NCBI GenBank assembly: GCA_026417975.1
Contig: JAOACD010000006.1
Location: 1 to 64,000 of the forward strand
Reading direction: 5' to 3'
From: Melioribacter sp.
GTDB taxonomy: Bacteria; Bacteroidota; Ignavibacteria; Ignavibacteriales; Melioribacteraceae
DNA length: 64,000 nt
Part shown: piece by piece, positions 1 through 9,188 of the stretch
Layout: each line of letters begins with the position of its first letter
How positions within the stretch are numbered: the stretch's first letter is position 1
Made by a program: the position numbers and the translations under genes
Notes under the pieces: generated by a model
What the model was told of the DNA's origin: nothing
The model's input: only the letters and a program-made list of their open reading frames with translations
The model's database searches: none

Positions 1-23
1 ACCATAAACTAAGTATAAAATTG

Positions 24-378
24 TGGAGGTGCGGGGAGTCGAACCCCGGTCCGGAGTTACAATTCAAAGAACATCTACACACTTAGCTTGTCTTTTAAGT
101 TTCATCCCATTAACACCGACAAGCAGGTTTTAATGGGACTATTCCGTTATAAATTTCGCCTCGTCTACACGGACACTCGACTCGGCTATCGTATCTTAAA
201 CGACGTTCTTACAAATCCCGATACGAGAGGATTTGCAGAACGGCTGCTTTTTTAATATTAAGCAGCTAATGCGTAGTTATAATCGGCACTTATTTTTTTA
301 CCGTCGTTTAACGTGTCTACGGTGAACACGGTGTGCAGTCCAGTGAATTAGTAACCCCGTCGAAACCACGTCACCCCC
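24..378 (-). ncRNA. ssrA: tmRNA (ssrA), one-piece
   Basis: Transfer-messenger RNA that rescues stalled ribosomes and tags the nascent peptide for proteolysis. Read on the minus strand, the 5' end GGGGGTGACGTGGTTTCGAC and the 3' end with GGTTCGACTCCCCGCACCTCC form the tRNA-like domain; GGGGGTG pairs with CACCTCC, with one G-U, as acceptor stem. CCA is not encoded, since the discriminator A is followed by CAA. The tag frame starts at the resume codon GCC (287-285), 92 nt from the 5' end, and reads A-D-Y-N-Y-A-L-A-A before TAA at 260-258. That position fits the family and the tag resembles that of Chlorobium. The resume codon is inferred from position; the rest is seen directly. It lies about 40 bp downstream of the adenosyltransferase gene on the same strand. 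Confidence 0.96.
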
Positions 379-416
379 AAACTTTATCTGCTACTGCAGA
401 TGGGTCTTTCATTATT

Positions 417-965
417 TCAAAGATTCCACTTAATATCTTCTATGCCTTGTACGTAATTTTCATACCTTGCAAGTACAAATAATAAATCAGAAAGACGGTT
501 TAAATATACTTCTATTTGAGCATTAATTTCCACATCTTTCATAAGTGCTACAACTTCTCTTTCAGCTCTTCTACATACTGTTCTTGCAAGATGCAAATAA
601 GCTGCACCTTTTGAACCTCCTGGTAAAATAAAATTTCTAAGAATTGGTAATCTTTCATCAAAATTATCAATAATTTGCTCTAACCTACTGACGTAAGTTT
701 CATCTATTCTTTTAATTTTTGTATTCTCACTATCTTTTTCAAGTGGTAATGCTAAATCTGCCCCAACATCAAAAAGTTCAGCCTGTATACTCCTTAAGAC
801 TTCTTTAAGTTCCAGAGATTCACATTCCAAGAGTGCTATTCCCAGGATTGAACTTAATTCATCAAGAGTTCCATATGCTCTTATCCTCTGATTGTCTTTA
901 AATACCTTTTGACCTCCTAGAAGGAATGTTTCTCCTTTATCACCTTTTTTAGTATAAATTTTCAT
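417..965 (-). CDS. PduO-type ATP:cob(I)alamin adenosyltransferase
   Basis: Makes adenosylcobalamin by transferring the adenosyl group of ATP to cob(I)alamin, in the cytoplasm. The 182-aa length is normal for the family. The N-terminal TKKGDKGET nucleotide-binding motif (residues 5-13), the following AYGTLDELSS, and the later PGGSKGAAYLHLARTVCRRA region (ATP and corrin site, about residues 115-135) are diagnostic of the PduO/MMAB fold. The ATG overlaps the stop of the upstream YgfZ gene by 4 nt, indicating translational coupling. A short inverted repeat (386-401) follows the stop, without a T-run. PduO enzymes occur in microcompartment loci, but nothing here ties it to the shell genes 47 kb away; a general B12 housekeeping role is the simpler reading. 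Confidence 0.93.
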   Translation of the reverse strand: MKIYTKKGDKGETFLLGGQKVFKDNQRIRAYGTLDELSSILGIALLECESLELKEVLRSIQAELFDVGADLALPLEKDSENTKIKRIDETYVSRLEQIIDNFDERLPILRNFILPGGSKGAAYLHLARTVCRRAEREVVALMKDVEINAQIEVYLNRLSDLLFVLARYENYVQGIEDIKWNL

Positions 966-2029
966 ATGGCAAATGGCAAATTAACTATTGACAAATTTAT
1001 TTTACTATTATTTATGAAAGCATTTATTTCTTTTTTGTCTAAATAATTTTTTTTCAAAACTGCTAAACCAATTTTCTTATTTAATAATTCCGAATCAACA
1101 GTGGTTGTAACATAACCAATCATTTCGCCATTTTCATTCATTAATTCCGTCAAATTATTTAAGTTAATCTCATCATTAAAAATTATTCCACTTAACTTTC
1201 TTTGAACTTTATCATAAGTTTCGAGCCGCGCTATTACTTCTTGTCCTATATAACAACCTTTTGTAAAACTTATTTCATTGGTCAGATCTATTTCATGAGG
1301 ATTAAAATTAAGGTTTATTTCAGTAATATCTGGAAGACCCTTTTCTACTCTAAAAATCTGGTATGAAGCATCTCCTATAAATTTAAGATCAAAAACGCAT
1401 TTATTATTTAATATGTAATCAACAAAAAAACTCAGCTGCTCAACAGAAATTAAAATTTTGTATACTTTTAATTCATTTTTCTCTTTACACACAAAAATTT
1501 TGAAGTTAAGATTATCTATAACTGCATCAACAATATTATCGTCATCAAGATCATTCAACTTTTCACCTAAGATTAATGTAAGAAAAGATTCTGCCTGAGG
1601 TCCTATTATCTCAATAATTAAATTTATATCAGTCATATCATAAGTTTCTATTTCTTCTGTAATAATATATTTGTTAATCCAATTTATTAGTTTTTTTGTT
1701 TCATCCTTTAATCCAACAAGAACTAAATAATCACCAAAATTTAATAATGTGGTTCTATCTATAAATCTACCTTTTTCGTTTAAAAAGAGAGTATTCTTTT
1801 TTTTATTTGGTTGAAGATTCTTAACATCGTTGGTAGAAATTCTATGAAGAAATTCTAGAGAGTCTTTCCCTTTAAGTTGAATAATTACAGTATTATTAAT
1901 TCTTAATGCAACTCCATACCTTAAAGAATAATATTCTTCTTTAATATTACTAACTATTTTTAACGAAGAATTTTCGAAAATACAATTAGGAAATTTATTA
2001 ATAATCATTTCTTTCATAATTATTCCCAT
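962..2029 (-). CDS. ygfZ: YgfZ/GcvT-family folate-binding protein (Fe-S cluster maintenance)
   Basis: Aminomethyltransferase-fold protein of the YgfZ/IBA57 type, which acts with tetrahydrofolate in assembly or repair of certain [4Fe-4S] enzymes. The signature KGCYIGQE is present at about residues 256-263 with its conserved cysteine, preceded by GLPDITEINLNFNPHE, typical of the family. The GcvT glycine-cleavage residues are not expected in this clade. Length of 355 aa is close to the family norm. ATG at 2029 or the ATG four codons later (2017, preceded by GGGAATAATT) could both serve; the second has the better ribosome-binding site. Sits between a lipoprotein gene and the adenosyltransferase, overlapping the latter by 4 nt. 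Confidence 0.88.
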   Translation of the reverse strand: MGIIMKEMIINKFPNCIFENSSLKIVSNIKEEYYSLRYGVALRINNTVIIQLKGKDSLEFLHRISTNDVKNLQPNKKKNTLFLNEKGRFIDRTTLLNFGDYLVLVGLKDETKKLINWINKYIITEEIETYDMTDINLIIEIIGPQAESFLTLILGEKLNDLDDDNIVDAVIDNLNFKIFVCKEKNELKVYKILISVEQLSFFVDYILNNKCVFDLKFIGDASYQIFRVEKGLPDITEINLNFNPHEIDLTNEISFTKGCYIGQEVIARLETYDKVQRKLSGIIFNDEINLNNLTELMNENGEMIGYVTTTVDSELLNKKIGLAVLKKNYLDKKEINAFINNSKINLSIVNLPFAI

Positions 2030-2093
2030 AATAGTTTCTTTAAAAGTTTTGGATAATACTGGAAATATAAAGTTTTAAGATTATAAAATGGAG

Positions 2094-2921
2094 TCAATAT
2101 TTCCTAAACCAACGCGGGTTTACGTCGGTTATGTATAACTTGCGTTTTTCACTCCAATAAAATGGGATAGAATCTCTAACTCTAATCCGCATTGAATCCT
2201 CTATAAATCTATATTCATAATAATCCGGGTATTTATCGTTATTAATATTTGCTAAAGTTCTTTTATGAACAATTCCAACATAAGTTTCAAGTAAATGAGG
2301 TGGATTACGCCAACCGTCAATCATGAAGAAATTATATTTTCTATGTCCCGAAATTATGCCGTCTTCATAAAATAGTTCAACATACTTTATATTTTTAGGG
2401 GCCCATGTTTTAATAGACATTTTACTAAACCCTCCGTGTATAGGAACTTCTGCTTCCCATACCTTTTCAAAATTATTATCCTTACATTCAAACAATGTTA
2501 AAAAGAAAAAGGCTGTCCCTAATTTTGTACTGTCTAATGTAACAAAGCTCGATTCATAACCTTGTACATTTTTCTTTTCAATAAACCTTTCAGATTCCTT
2601 CGAACGAACAATTAAGGCAAGCACAAAATTTCCACCATCTTGAAAATATATTACTGCTGGTTTTGGAACCCCGTAAATTGTTGTAGGTTCATTTTCAAGC
2701 AAATAAGAACCAGGCGGATAATTTTCAAGAATATATTCCTTTAATGCAATAGTATCACATGGAAATCTTTTTTTAGCCTGTTCTTTTGCAACGTCTATGT
2801 TGTATTCTCTTATTTCTTTTTCTTTTATATCAGAAGTTGCTGCATCTCCTGTTTCTTTTTTCTCTGAAGAACAGGCTATAATGATTAAAGTCATTATTGC
2901 TAAGAAATAATTTTTACACAT
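2094..2921 (-). CDS. hypothetical lipoprotein
   Basis: Exported lipoprotein of unknown function. The N-terminus has a short charged start, a hydrophobic stretch and a lipobox LIIIAC with the lipidated cysteine at residue 17, followed by a Ser/Lys/Glu-rich linker. The remainder (275 aa) is mixed alpha/beta with several aromatic strands and no motif I recognise; it is not a barrel. The gene starts 10 bp after the stop of the M20 peptidase gene and is followed 64 bp later by ygfZ, so it is probably cotranscribed with both. No functional assignment is made. Confidence 0.8.
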   Translation of the reverse strand: MCKNYFLAIMTLIIIACSSEKKETGDAATSDIKEKEIREYNIDVAKEQAKKRFPCDTIALKEYILENYPPGSYLLENEPTTIYGVPKPAVIYFQDGGNFVLALIVRSKESERFIEKKNVQGYESSFVTLDSTKLGTAFFFLTLFECKDNNFEKVWEAEVPIHGGFSKMSIKTWAPKNIKYVELFYEDGIISGHRKYNFFMIDGWRNPPHLLETYVGIVHKRTLANINNDKYPDYYEYRFIEDSMRIRVRDSIPFYWSEKRKLYITDVNPRWFRKY

Positions 2922-2931
2922 CTATTCCCAA

Positions 2932-4299
2932 CTATGATTTAGAAAATTCATCTATGAAATAAGCAGAACTTAAAATACCTTTTTCAAAATTTTCTATGTG
3001 AAAATGCTCGTTTGGAGAATGAATGTTATCCGTATCCAAACCAAGTCCCATTAAAACTACTGGGGCCTTTAGTTGTTTCATAAATTCAACAACAATTGGT
3101 ATTGAGCCTCCTTCTCGTATAAAAACTGTATCTTTCCCAAAAGCTTTTGAAACTGCACGAGCTGCAGCTTCGATAGCTTTGCTTTTTAATGGAACAACAA
3201 TTGGGTACCCATAATGTAAAACTCTAACTTCTACACTCACTCCTTTGGGAGCTAAACTCTTAACATACTTTACAAAATCTTTTGCGATATTTCGAGGGTC
3301 TTGGTTAGGAACTAATCTCATACTAACTTTTGCAATAGCTTTTGAAGGTAATATCGTTTTAGCTCCCTTTTCTGTAAATCCACCTACAATACCATTACAA
3401 TCAAGAGTTGGACGTACCCATAATCTTTCTAATGTAGAATATCCCTTTTCGCCTTGTAATTCTTTTACACCAAGTTGCTTTGCAAATTCCTTATCAGAAA
3501 ATTTTAATTTCCGAAAGTTTTCTTTTTCTTCTGGCTTTAACTTTAAGACATCCTTATAAAAATTTGGGATTGTTACTTTACCATTTTTATCGTGAAGTTT
3601 AGAAATTATTTTTGCTAATTCATTAATTGGATTTGCAACTGCTCCGCCAAATGTTCCCGAGTGTAAATCTGCTTTAGGTCCTACAACTTCTATTTCAGTA
3701 TATAAAATTCCACGTAATCCATAAGTAATTGTGGGAATACCTTTTCCATACATTCCTGTATCAGAAATTAAAACTGCATTGCACTTAAGAAGTTCTTTAT
3801 TTTGTTTTATAAAATCATATAAACTTTCGCTGCCAATTTCTTCTTCCCCTTCTAAAATAAATTTTACATTCAATGGCAACGAGCCCATTGTTTTAAGATA
3901 AGCTTCAACACTTTTTATATGAACAAAATGCTGACCTTTATTATCATTAGCACCGCGTGCCCAAATTTTACCATCTTGAATTACTGGTTCAAATGGTGGA
4001 TTATTCCATAATTCTAATGGGTCTACTGGTTGAACATCATAATGGCCATAAATTAATAGTGTCGGTTTACCAAAAGCTCCTAGCCACTCTCCATATACTA
4101 TTGGGTGTCTTTTAGTCTGAAATAATTCAACACGAGTTAACCCAGCCTCTTTCAATTTTTTTACTGCAAACTCTGCACATTTATTAACATCATCTTTGTG
4201 GGAGTCTAAAGTGCTAATACTTGGAATCTTTAAGTAATCTTTCAATTCATCTAAATAAGTATTAAAATTTTCTTTAATAAAATTTATTACATTTTCCAT
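2932..4299 (-). CDS. M20 family dipeptidase (CNDP-like metallopeptidase)
   Basis: Zinc-dependent cytosolic peptidase expected to cleave dipeptides or short peptides. At 455 aa it has the usual M20 layout: catalytic domain, an inserted dimerisation (lid) domain at about residues 200-330, and the returning catalytic half. Metal and catalytic residues are visible: H86 and D88 in YGHYDVQPVD, bridging D119 in ARGANDNKGQ, the acidic cluster EGEEEIGSE near 150-158 (general base and metal ligand), D180 in SDTGM, and a C-terminal His in HSPNEHFH. No signal peptide. ATG at 4299 follows a strong AAGGGGG ribosome-binding site. First gene of a minus-strand run whose promoter is seen at 4343-4373. Confidence 0.93.
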   Translation of the reverse strand: MENVINFIKENFNTYLDELKDYLKIPSISTLDSHKDDVNKCAEFAVKKLKEAGLTRVELFQTKRHPIVYGEWLGAFGKPTLLIYGHYDVQPVDPLELWNNPPFEPVIQDGKIWARGANDNKGQHFVHIKSVEAYLKTMGSLPLNVKFILEGEEEIGSESLYDFIKQNKELLKCNAVLISDTGMYGKGIPTITYGLRGILYTEIEVVGPKADLHSGTFGGAVANPINELAKIISKLHDKNGKVTIPNFYKDVLKLKPEEKENFRKLKFSDKEFAKQLGVKELQGEKGYSTLERLWVRPTLDCNGIVGGFTEKGAKTILPSKAIAKVSMRLVPNQDPRNIAKDFVKYVKSLAPKGVSVEVRVLHYGYPIVVPLKSKAIEAAARAVSKAFGKDTVFIREGGSIPIVVEFMKQLKAPVVLMGLGLDTDNIHSPNEHFHIENFEKGILSSAYFIDEFSKS

Positions 4300-4342
4300 A
4301 ATACCCCCTTAACAAATTAGGCATTGATAATTATTTTTTATT

Positions 4343-4373
4343 CAAATTTACATTTGATTTAATCGGTATTCAA
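4343..4373 (-). promoter_or_regulatory. promoter of the M20 peptidase operon
   Basis: On the minus strand TTGAAT (4373-4368), a 17-nt spacer, then TAAATTTG (4350-4343). The second box fits both a sigma70-type -10 (TAAATT) and the TAnnTTTG -7 element known from Bacteroidota. It lies about 45 bp upstream of the ATG at 4299. Seen by eye; no transcription start is known. Confidence 0.55.
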
Positions 4374-4462
4374 GTAATATTTTAGTTGTTGTATTAAATT
4401 TTTTGAAAATTATTCTCATATATAAATAAGAATCATATTTAACTATAAATAAAAAACATGCT

Positions 4463-4506
4463 ATTCTAAAATTTCAATTTACCATTTAAAGTTGGTAATT
4501 TAGAAT
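4463..4506 (+). promoter_or_regulatory. long inverted repeat in the leader of the LptF/LptG pair
   Basis: ATTCTAAA (4463-4470) pairs with TTTAGAAT (4499-4506), and inside it TTACC (4479-4483) pairs with GGTAA (4494-4498), with an 8-nt one-sided bulge and a 10-nt loop. The hairpin ends 24 nt before the ATG of the first permease gene. It has no T-run, so it is not a terminator; it could shape the 5' leader or be an operator. Confidence 0.35.
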
Positions 4507-4530
4507 AATAGAATGTGAGTTAATGTCAGA

Positions 4531-5892
4531 ATGATTTTAGTAAAGTACATATTAAAAAATCATATAATTCCTTTTATTTTCTCTATCTTCACTCTCATAT
4601 CAATTTTTCTATTACAATTTCTAATGAAATTTGCAGATAGGCTTGTAGGGAAAGGATTAAGTTTTTGGGTAATTATTAAACTAATTACTTATAATCTTGC
4701 ATGGATGGTAGTATTAGTTGTACCAATGTCTGTACTTGTGGCTGTTTTAATGGCATTTGGGAATATGTCTCAAAATAATGAAATAGCAATTTTGAAAGCA
4801 ACGGGAATTAGTTTATATAAAATGATGGCCCCACCATTTGTAGCAAGTGTAATAATTGCAATTATGTTAATTTATTTCAATAATCATATTTACCCAGATG
4901 CAAATCATGCAGCAAGATTATTAATGGAAGATATATCACGACAAAAACCTACTTTGTCATTAGTGCCAGGAGTATTTTCGCAAGATATTCCTAATTATGC
5001 CATACTTGCACGAAAAGTAGATGCTAAAAAAAATGAATTAGAAGAATTAACAATTTACGATTACTCACAAATGCCTAAAGTCAATATTGTTACAGCAGAA
5101 AAAGGCAAAATATATTTATCGAAAAATCAAAAAAAATTAATAATGGATTTAACAAATGGAGAAATTCATGAAGTTGATAACTCTGACGAATCGGAATACA
5201 GAAGACTTAGATTTCAACAACATAAAATTGCTTTGCCAGCTGACCAATTTACTTTTGAACAATCTACTCCTGGTGGACCTAGAGGAGATAGAGAGTTAGG
5301 AGCACCCCAAATGTTAAAAATTGTAGATAGCTTAAATATTTTTCTTCAATACTTTCAAGACGAACTCAATAAAAAAATTTCAGAAATGATTTTATTAAAA
5401 AATATGAATGTGGCTGAAAGATACATTTTTACGAATTCGATATTTACTCGTTCATTACAGAGAATAAAATCTCAAGAAAGTTCTGTAATGAATAATATAT
5501 ACAGTATCAATTATTACAAAAGAGAAATAAATCGCTATTGGGTTGAAATTCATAAAAAATATTCCATCCCATTTGCCTGCTTAATTTTTGTTTTAATTGG
5601 AGCTCCATTAGGAACAATGACAGGTAGAGGAGGATTTGGAATGGCTGCAGGAATAAGTTTAATCTTCTTTTTAATATATTGGGCTTTTTTAATTGGAGGA
5701 GAAAAGTTAGCTGATAGAGGAATGCTATCCCCATTTTGGGGTATGTGGAGTGCAAATATTCTATTAGGAATCCTTGGAATTATTCTAACTATAAAATGTG
5801 CAAGAGAAAAAATTACACTAGATTTTAGCTTCATTAAAAAATATATCCCAAAATCTTGGATTAAACCAGAAGAAGAATATGAAGATAATTGA
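4531..5892 (+). CDS. LptF/LptG (YjgP/YjgQ) family permease, first copy
   Basis: Inner-membrane permease subunit of the LptB2FG transporter that extracts lipopolysaccharide and feeds the Lpt bridge. The family layout is visible: an N-terminal hydrophobic block (helices at about residues 10-35, 50-80 and 100-120), the conserved NNEIAILKATGIS motif near residues 85-100 that forms the coupling helix, a large periplasmic beta-jellyroll part (about 130-330, longer than usual because of an insertion near 245-330), and three C-terminal helices starting IPFACLIFVLIGAPLG. Its last 14 nt overlap the second permease gene, so the two are coupled and probably form the heterodimer. Which is LptF and which LptG cannot be told from sequence alone. 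Confidence 0.9.
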   Translation: MILVKYILKNHIIPFIFSIFTLISIFLLQFLMKFADRLVGKGLSFWVIIKLITYNLAWMVVLVVPMSVLVAVLMAFGNMSQNNEIAILKATGISLYKMMAPPFVASVIIAIMLIYFNNHIYPDANHAARLLMEDISRQKPTLSLVPGVFSQDIPNYAILARKVDAKKNELEELTIYDYSQMPKVNIVTAEKGKIYLSKNQKKLIMDLTNGEIHEVDNSDESEYRRLRFQQHKIALPADQFTFEQSTPGGPRGDRELGAPQMLKIVDSLNIFLQYFQDELNKKISEMILLKNMNVAERYIFTNSIFTRSLQRIKSQESSVMNNIYSINYYKREINRYWVEIHKKYSIPFACLIFVLIGAPLGTMTGRGGFGMAAGISLIFFLIYWAFLIGGEKLADRGMLSPFWGMWSANILLGILGIILTIKCAREKITLDFSFIKKYIPKSWIKPEEEYEDN

Positions 5893-6961
5893 TCGCTATC
5901 TAACAAAGCAATTTTTGGAATCAATTTTTTTTGGATTAATAGCTTTTACATTCCTATTTGTTGTTATAGATATGATGGAAAAATTAGGAGATTTTATTGA
6001 TCAAAATGTAGATGCAAATATTATTATCCAATATTACCTTGTATTTACACCTGAAATAATTAGGCTAATGACACCTGTTGCTGTTCTTTTAGCTAGCCTT
6101 TTTACAGTAGGTAAATTATCAAATCAAAATGAATTAACTGCAATTAAGTCAAGTGGAATTAGCTTTTATAGATTTACGATGCCTTTTTTCATAACATCAC
6201 TAATAATAAGTTTGTTTTCTGTCTACTTTGGTGGCTACATTGTACCAATGGCGAACAAACACAAAGTATTTATTGAACAAACTTACTTAAAAAAAGGAAT
6301 CGTTTACTTTGGAAGTAACATTTATTTTCAAGATACAAAAACAAGAATAGTTACTATTAACATTTACGACTTAGCAAATGACCAGGCTAATCAAATTAGC
6401 ATTCAGGAATTCGATCCCAAGGATAATACAAGATTAATTGAAAGAATAGATGCTTTTAGAATGAAGTATGATACTACAAAATCTTGTTGGATACTTTACA
6501 ATGGAATTAAAAGAACATTTAGTGATACAAGTGAAACAATAGAAAAATTTATTACAAAAGAATTTTGCAACCTACATTTTAAGCCAGAAGATGTAATAAA
6601 AAAGCAAAGAAAGCCTGAGGAACTATCTTTACCAGAACTTGATGAATTAGCAAAAGAACAAAAAAGAACAGGTAACGACCCTACACAAATTCAAATTGAA
6701 TATCAATCTAGAATAGCTTACGCATTTTCTAGTGTAATAGTAGTTTTATTTGGACTTCCAATATCTGCAGGAAGAAGAAAAACTAGTCTTGCAATGCATT
6801 TTGGTATTAATCTACTGATAACATTCATTTACTTAGTTTTTATGAAAGTTAGTCAAGCATTTGGTAAAAACGGTTTACTTAATCCATTCTTTACAGCGTG
6901 GTTCTCAAATTTTATTTTTCTCATTGCTGCTTTTTACAATATAAAGAGAACATTAAAATAA
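5879..6961 (+). CDS. LptF/LptG (YjgP/YjgQ) family permease, second copy
   Basis: Partner permease of the LPS export ABC transporter. At 360 aa it matches the standard family length: helices near residues 15-40, 50-75 and 100-120, the coupling-helix motif QNELTAIKSSGISFYRF (about 82-98), a periplasmic jellyroll segment, then three C-terminal helices beginning IAYAFSSVIVVLFGLPIS. The start lies inside the end of the upstream permease gene (14-nt overlap, different frame), which supports tight coupling. The ATPase LptB is not in the window. Its stop is only 7 bp from that of the convergent cyclase gene, with no obvious terminator between them. Confidence 0.9.
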   Translation: MKIIDRYLTKQFLESIFFGLIAFTFLFVVIDMMEKLGDFIDQNVDANIIIQYYLVFTPEIIRLMTPVAVLLASLFTVGKLSNQNELTAIKSSGISFYRFTMPFFITSLIISLFSVYFGGYIVPMANKHKVFIEQTYLKKGIVYFGSNIYFQDTKTRIVTINIYDLANDQANQISIQEFDPKDNTRLIERIDAFRMKYDTTKSCWILYNGIKRTFSDTSETIEKFITKEFCNLHFKPEDVIKKQRKPEELSLPELDELAKEQKRTGNDPTQIQIEYQSRIAYAFSSVIVVLFGLPISAGRRKTSLAMHFGINLLITFIYLVFMKVSQAFGKNGLLNPFFTAWFSNFIFLIAAFYNIKRTLK

Positions 6962-6968
6962 GCTGTTA

Positions 6969-9182
6969 TTACTTAGTTTTAAGTTCAAATACTCCATCCC
7001 AATTTTCGTCAGGAGGATTATTTAAATAAAACTCACATCTATTCATATAAACTTTTGAAGGATAGTCTTTCAATTTTTCATAAGAGCGTTTGAAATAATC
7101 TAGTGCGGGTTCAAAGTTTCTATGTCTATATAATTCTATACCTTGAAAATAATAGTCCATAGTTTCTATTGCTTCTTCTGCTTTTTCATCTCCAATAGTA
7201 CTAATTAATTCATATATTGCTGTAGGTTTAGTTTTTCCTTTAACTCTTACTAAATCAAGGTAACGTACAAGAAATTTATCTTTAACTAATTCATATGTTG
7301 ACTCACTAATCATTATACTTGTCCCATATTCTTTATTTGCTCCTTCAAGTCTGGACGCTAAATTCACATTATCTCCTAAAACTGTGTAATCAAAGCGTTT
7401 TTTGCCACCTATATTTCCAACTATTACTTCACCTGTATTAATACCAATTCTTATATGAATTGATGCCTCATTTTTACTTGTCCAAATTTCTCTAAGTTGT
7501 GTTAATCTAGTTTGCATTTGAAGAGCAGTCAAACAAGCCTTATAAGCATGATCTTTAACCTCTATAGGTGCGCCCCAAAAAGCCATTACTGCATCTCCAA
7601 GATATTTATCAAGAGTCCCATCATTTGCAATAATAATTTCACTCATCTCATTGAGAAACTGATTTATAAAACTAACAAGCTCTTCCGGCTGTTTTTTTTC
7701 TGCAAATGTTGTAAAGTTTGCAATATCACTAAACATTACTGTTAATACTTTTTTTTCCCCACCTAATCTTAATTTTTCTGGATTTGATATTAATTCATTC
7801 ACAACAGCTTTGCTTACATAATGACTAAACATCCCTTTAATTAAAACATTTTGCTGACGCTCTCTTAAAAAATGATATGCAGTACTAGAAAAATAACCCA
7901 ATATTATAGCTAGAGAAGGGCTTACAATTACTGTTACAACTTTATGTTGTATAAAGTAGTAAACACTTACACGATAAATTAAATAAATACTTAAAAGGAT
8001 TATAATAACATTTAGAAGCTCAAGCAACAAACCTATGTGTAGTTTAAGCTTTCTAATTACTGATGTAACTAAGAACGAATAAAAACATAAAAATATTATC
8101 ATTAATAATTCACTTAGGTTTGACTGTTTATACAAGAAATCATTTCTTATAATATTCTCAACAATATTTGCATGAAATTCAACACCATAAATTAAATTAT
8201 CTCCCTTTTGCTTGCCCTTTGTAAATGACACAGGAAGGATATCTCTATCTTCTGGCATAGTAGAACCAATGATAACAATTTTATCTTTAAATCTATTAGA
8301 ATAAAGCCATCCACCGTCAGGATTATCCCAAGTGTTTATGTCTTCACTTATTTCTAATTCATCCACGGTTTTGAAACCTTTATCATCAAGTACATCAATT
8401 AATTTTACGTGTGGAAAAGTTCTACTTGGTCCATAAAAATTAATTAGAATACTGTTCTTATCATATTGAGGAATTTTCTTATCAGCTAACAAAAAATAAT
8501 TTTCTAATTTTTTGGCAGTATAAAATTTGGGCAGATTATAATATTTATTTAGAAGAGCAAACCCAAAACTTGGAACTAACTTATTAGCAACATTAGACTT
8601 AACAAAAGGAAGATATCTTCTAAAAACTCCATCATTATCTGCAGGAACTTGCACAATTCCTATTGAACTATCTGCATTAAAAAAAACATTATCAAAATTC
8701 TCGTTTAGTTTCTTAATGTAGCTCTTCCCTTCTTCAAACAGTTTTTCTCTTTCAATATCTATTTTGCCAGAAAGAACGACATTACGATACTTCTTTATAG
8801 TTTCTTTCATCAATGAATCATTTAAAGGAGAAAATTGGTCATTGCTTGTAAAGTTTATATCTATTCCTATTGCTTTAACACCAGCTTGGTTAAGATTTTC
8901 AATTACCTTTGCAAAAATAAATCTAGGCCAAGGCCAGCGATTGTATGGCGGTGGAATTTGGTCATATGCATCTTGAGTGATTTCCAAAATTATTACATGA
9001 GAAGAATCGCCTAAATTAACTTGTCCTCTTTCGGCAAATCTTCGGTCAATTAATTTTAATTCAATTTCTTTAAGAGGTGTAATAGGTAACAAGTAATCTT
9101 GAGTAAACAAAATAGTAAGAATTGATGCAAATAATATAATAACACTCTGTTTAACGTAATCCTTTTTTATTTTTATATTCAT
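6969..9182 (-). CDS. CHASE2-domain class III adenylate cyclase
   Basis: Membrane-bound signalling enzyme predicted to make cAMP in response to an extracytoplasmic cue. Order of parts: N-terminal transmembrane helix (about 12-32), large periplasmic CHASE2 sensor (35-345), three transmembrane helices (about 355-440), then a class III cyclase domain (about 475-655) and a short TPR-like tail. Metal-binding aspartates are in MFSDIANFT (about 484) and LGDAVMAFWG (about 528); the Lys of TLDKYLGD and the Asp of the LGDNVNLASRLE region fit ATP specificity, and the Asn and Arg of NLASR are the transition-state residues. All key residues are present, so it should be active. It starts 6 bp after the barrel gene's stop, as last gene of a four-gene set with a FecR-domain protein. 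Substrate choice is inferred. Confidence 0.92.
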   Translation of the reverse strand: MNIKIKKDYVKQSVIILFASILTILFTQDYLLPITPLKEIELKLIDRRFAERGQVNLGDSSHVIILEITQDAYDQIPPPYNRWPWPRFIFAKVIENLNQAGVKAIGIDINFTSNDQFSPLNDSLMKETIKKYRNVVLSGKIDIEREKLFEEGKSYIKKLNENFDNVFFNADSSIGIVQVPADNDGVFRRYLPFVKSNVANKLVPSFGFALLNKYYNLPKFYTAKKLENYFLLADKKIPQYDKNSILINFYGPSRTFPHVKLIDVLDDKGFKTVDELEISEDINTWDNPDGGWLYSNRFKDKIVIIGSTMPEDRDILPVSFTKGKQKGDNLIYGVEFHANIVENIIRNDFLYKQSNLSELLMIIFLCFYSFLVTSVIRKLKLHIGLLLELLNVIIILLSIYLIYRVSVYYFIQHKVVTVIVSPSLAIILGYFSSTAYHFLRERQQNVLIKGMFSHYVSKAVVNELISNPEKLRLGGEKKVLTVMFSDIANFTTFAEKKQPEELVSFINQFLNEMSEIIIANDGTLDKYLGDAVMAFWGAPIEVKDHAYKACLTALQMQTRLTQLREIWTSKNEASIHIRIGINTGEVIVGNIGGKKRFDYTVLGDNVNLASRLEGANKEYGTSIMISESTYELVKDKFLVRYLDLVRVKGKTKPTAIYELISTIGDEKAEEAIETMDYYFQGIELYRHRNFEPALDYFKRSYEKLKDYPSKVYMNRCEFYLNNPPDENWDGVFELKTK

Positions 9183-9188
9183 AAATTA

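Noticed and set aside
386-401. Hairpin between the adenosyltransferase gene and tmRNA as a terminator
   Set aside because: The 6-bp stem is not followed by a T-run on the minus strand and tmRNA starts 8 bp later; more likely a processing feature or chance.
417-965. PduO adenosyltransferase as part of the microcompartment system
   Set aside because: It lies 47 kb from the shell genes, in an unrelated operon, and B12 adenosylation is also a housekeeping function.
3023-3559. Open frames on the plus strand opposite the M20 gene
   Set aside because: They are antisense shadows without ribosome-binding sites or recognisable protein pattern; the M20 frame has all catalytic motifs.
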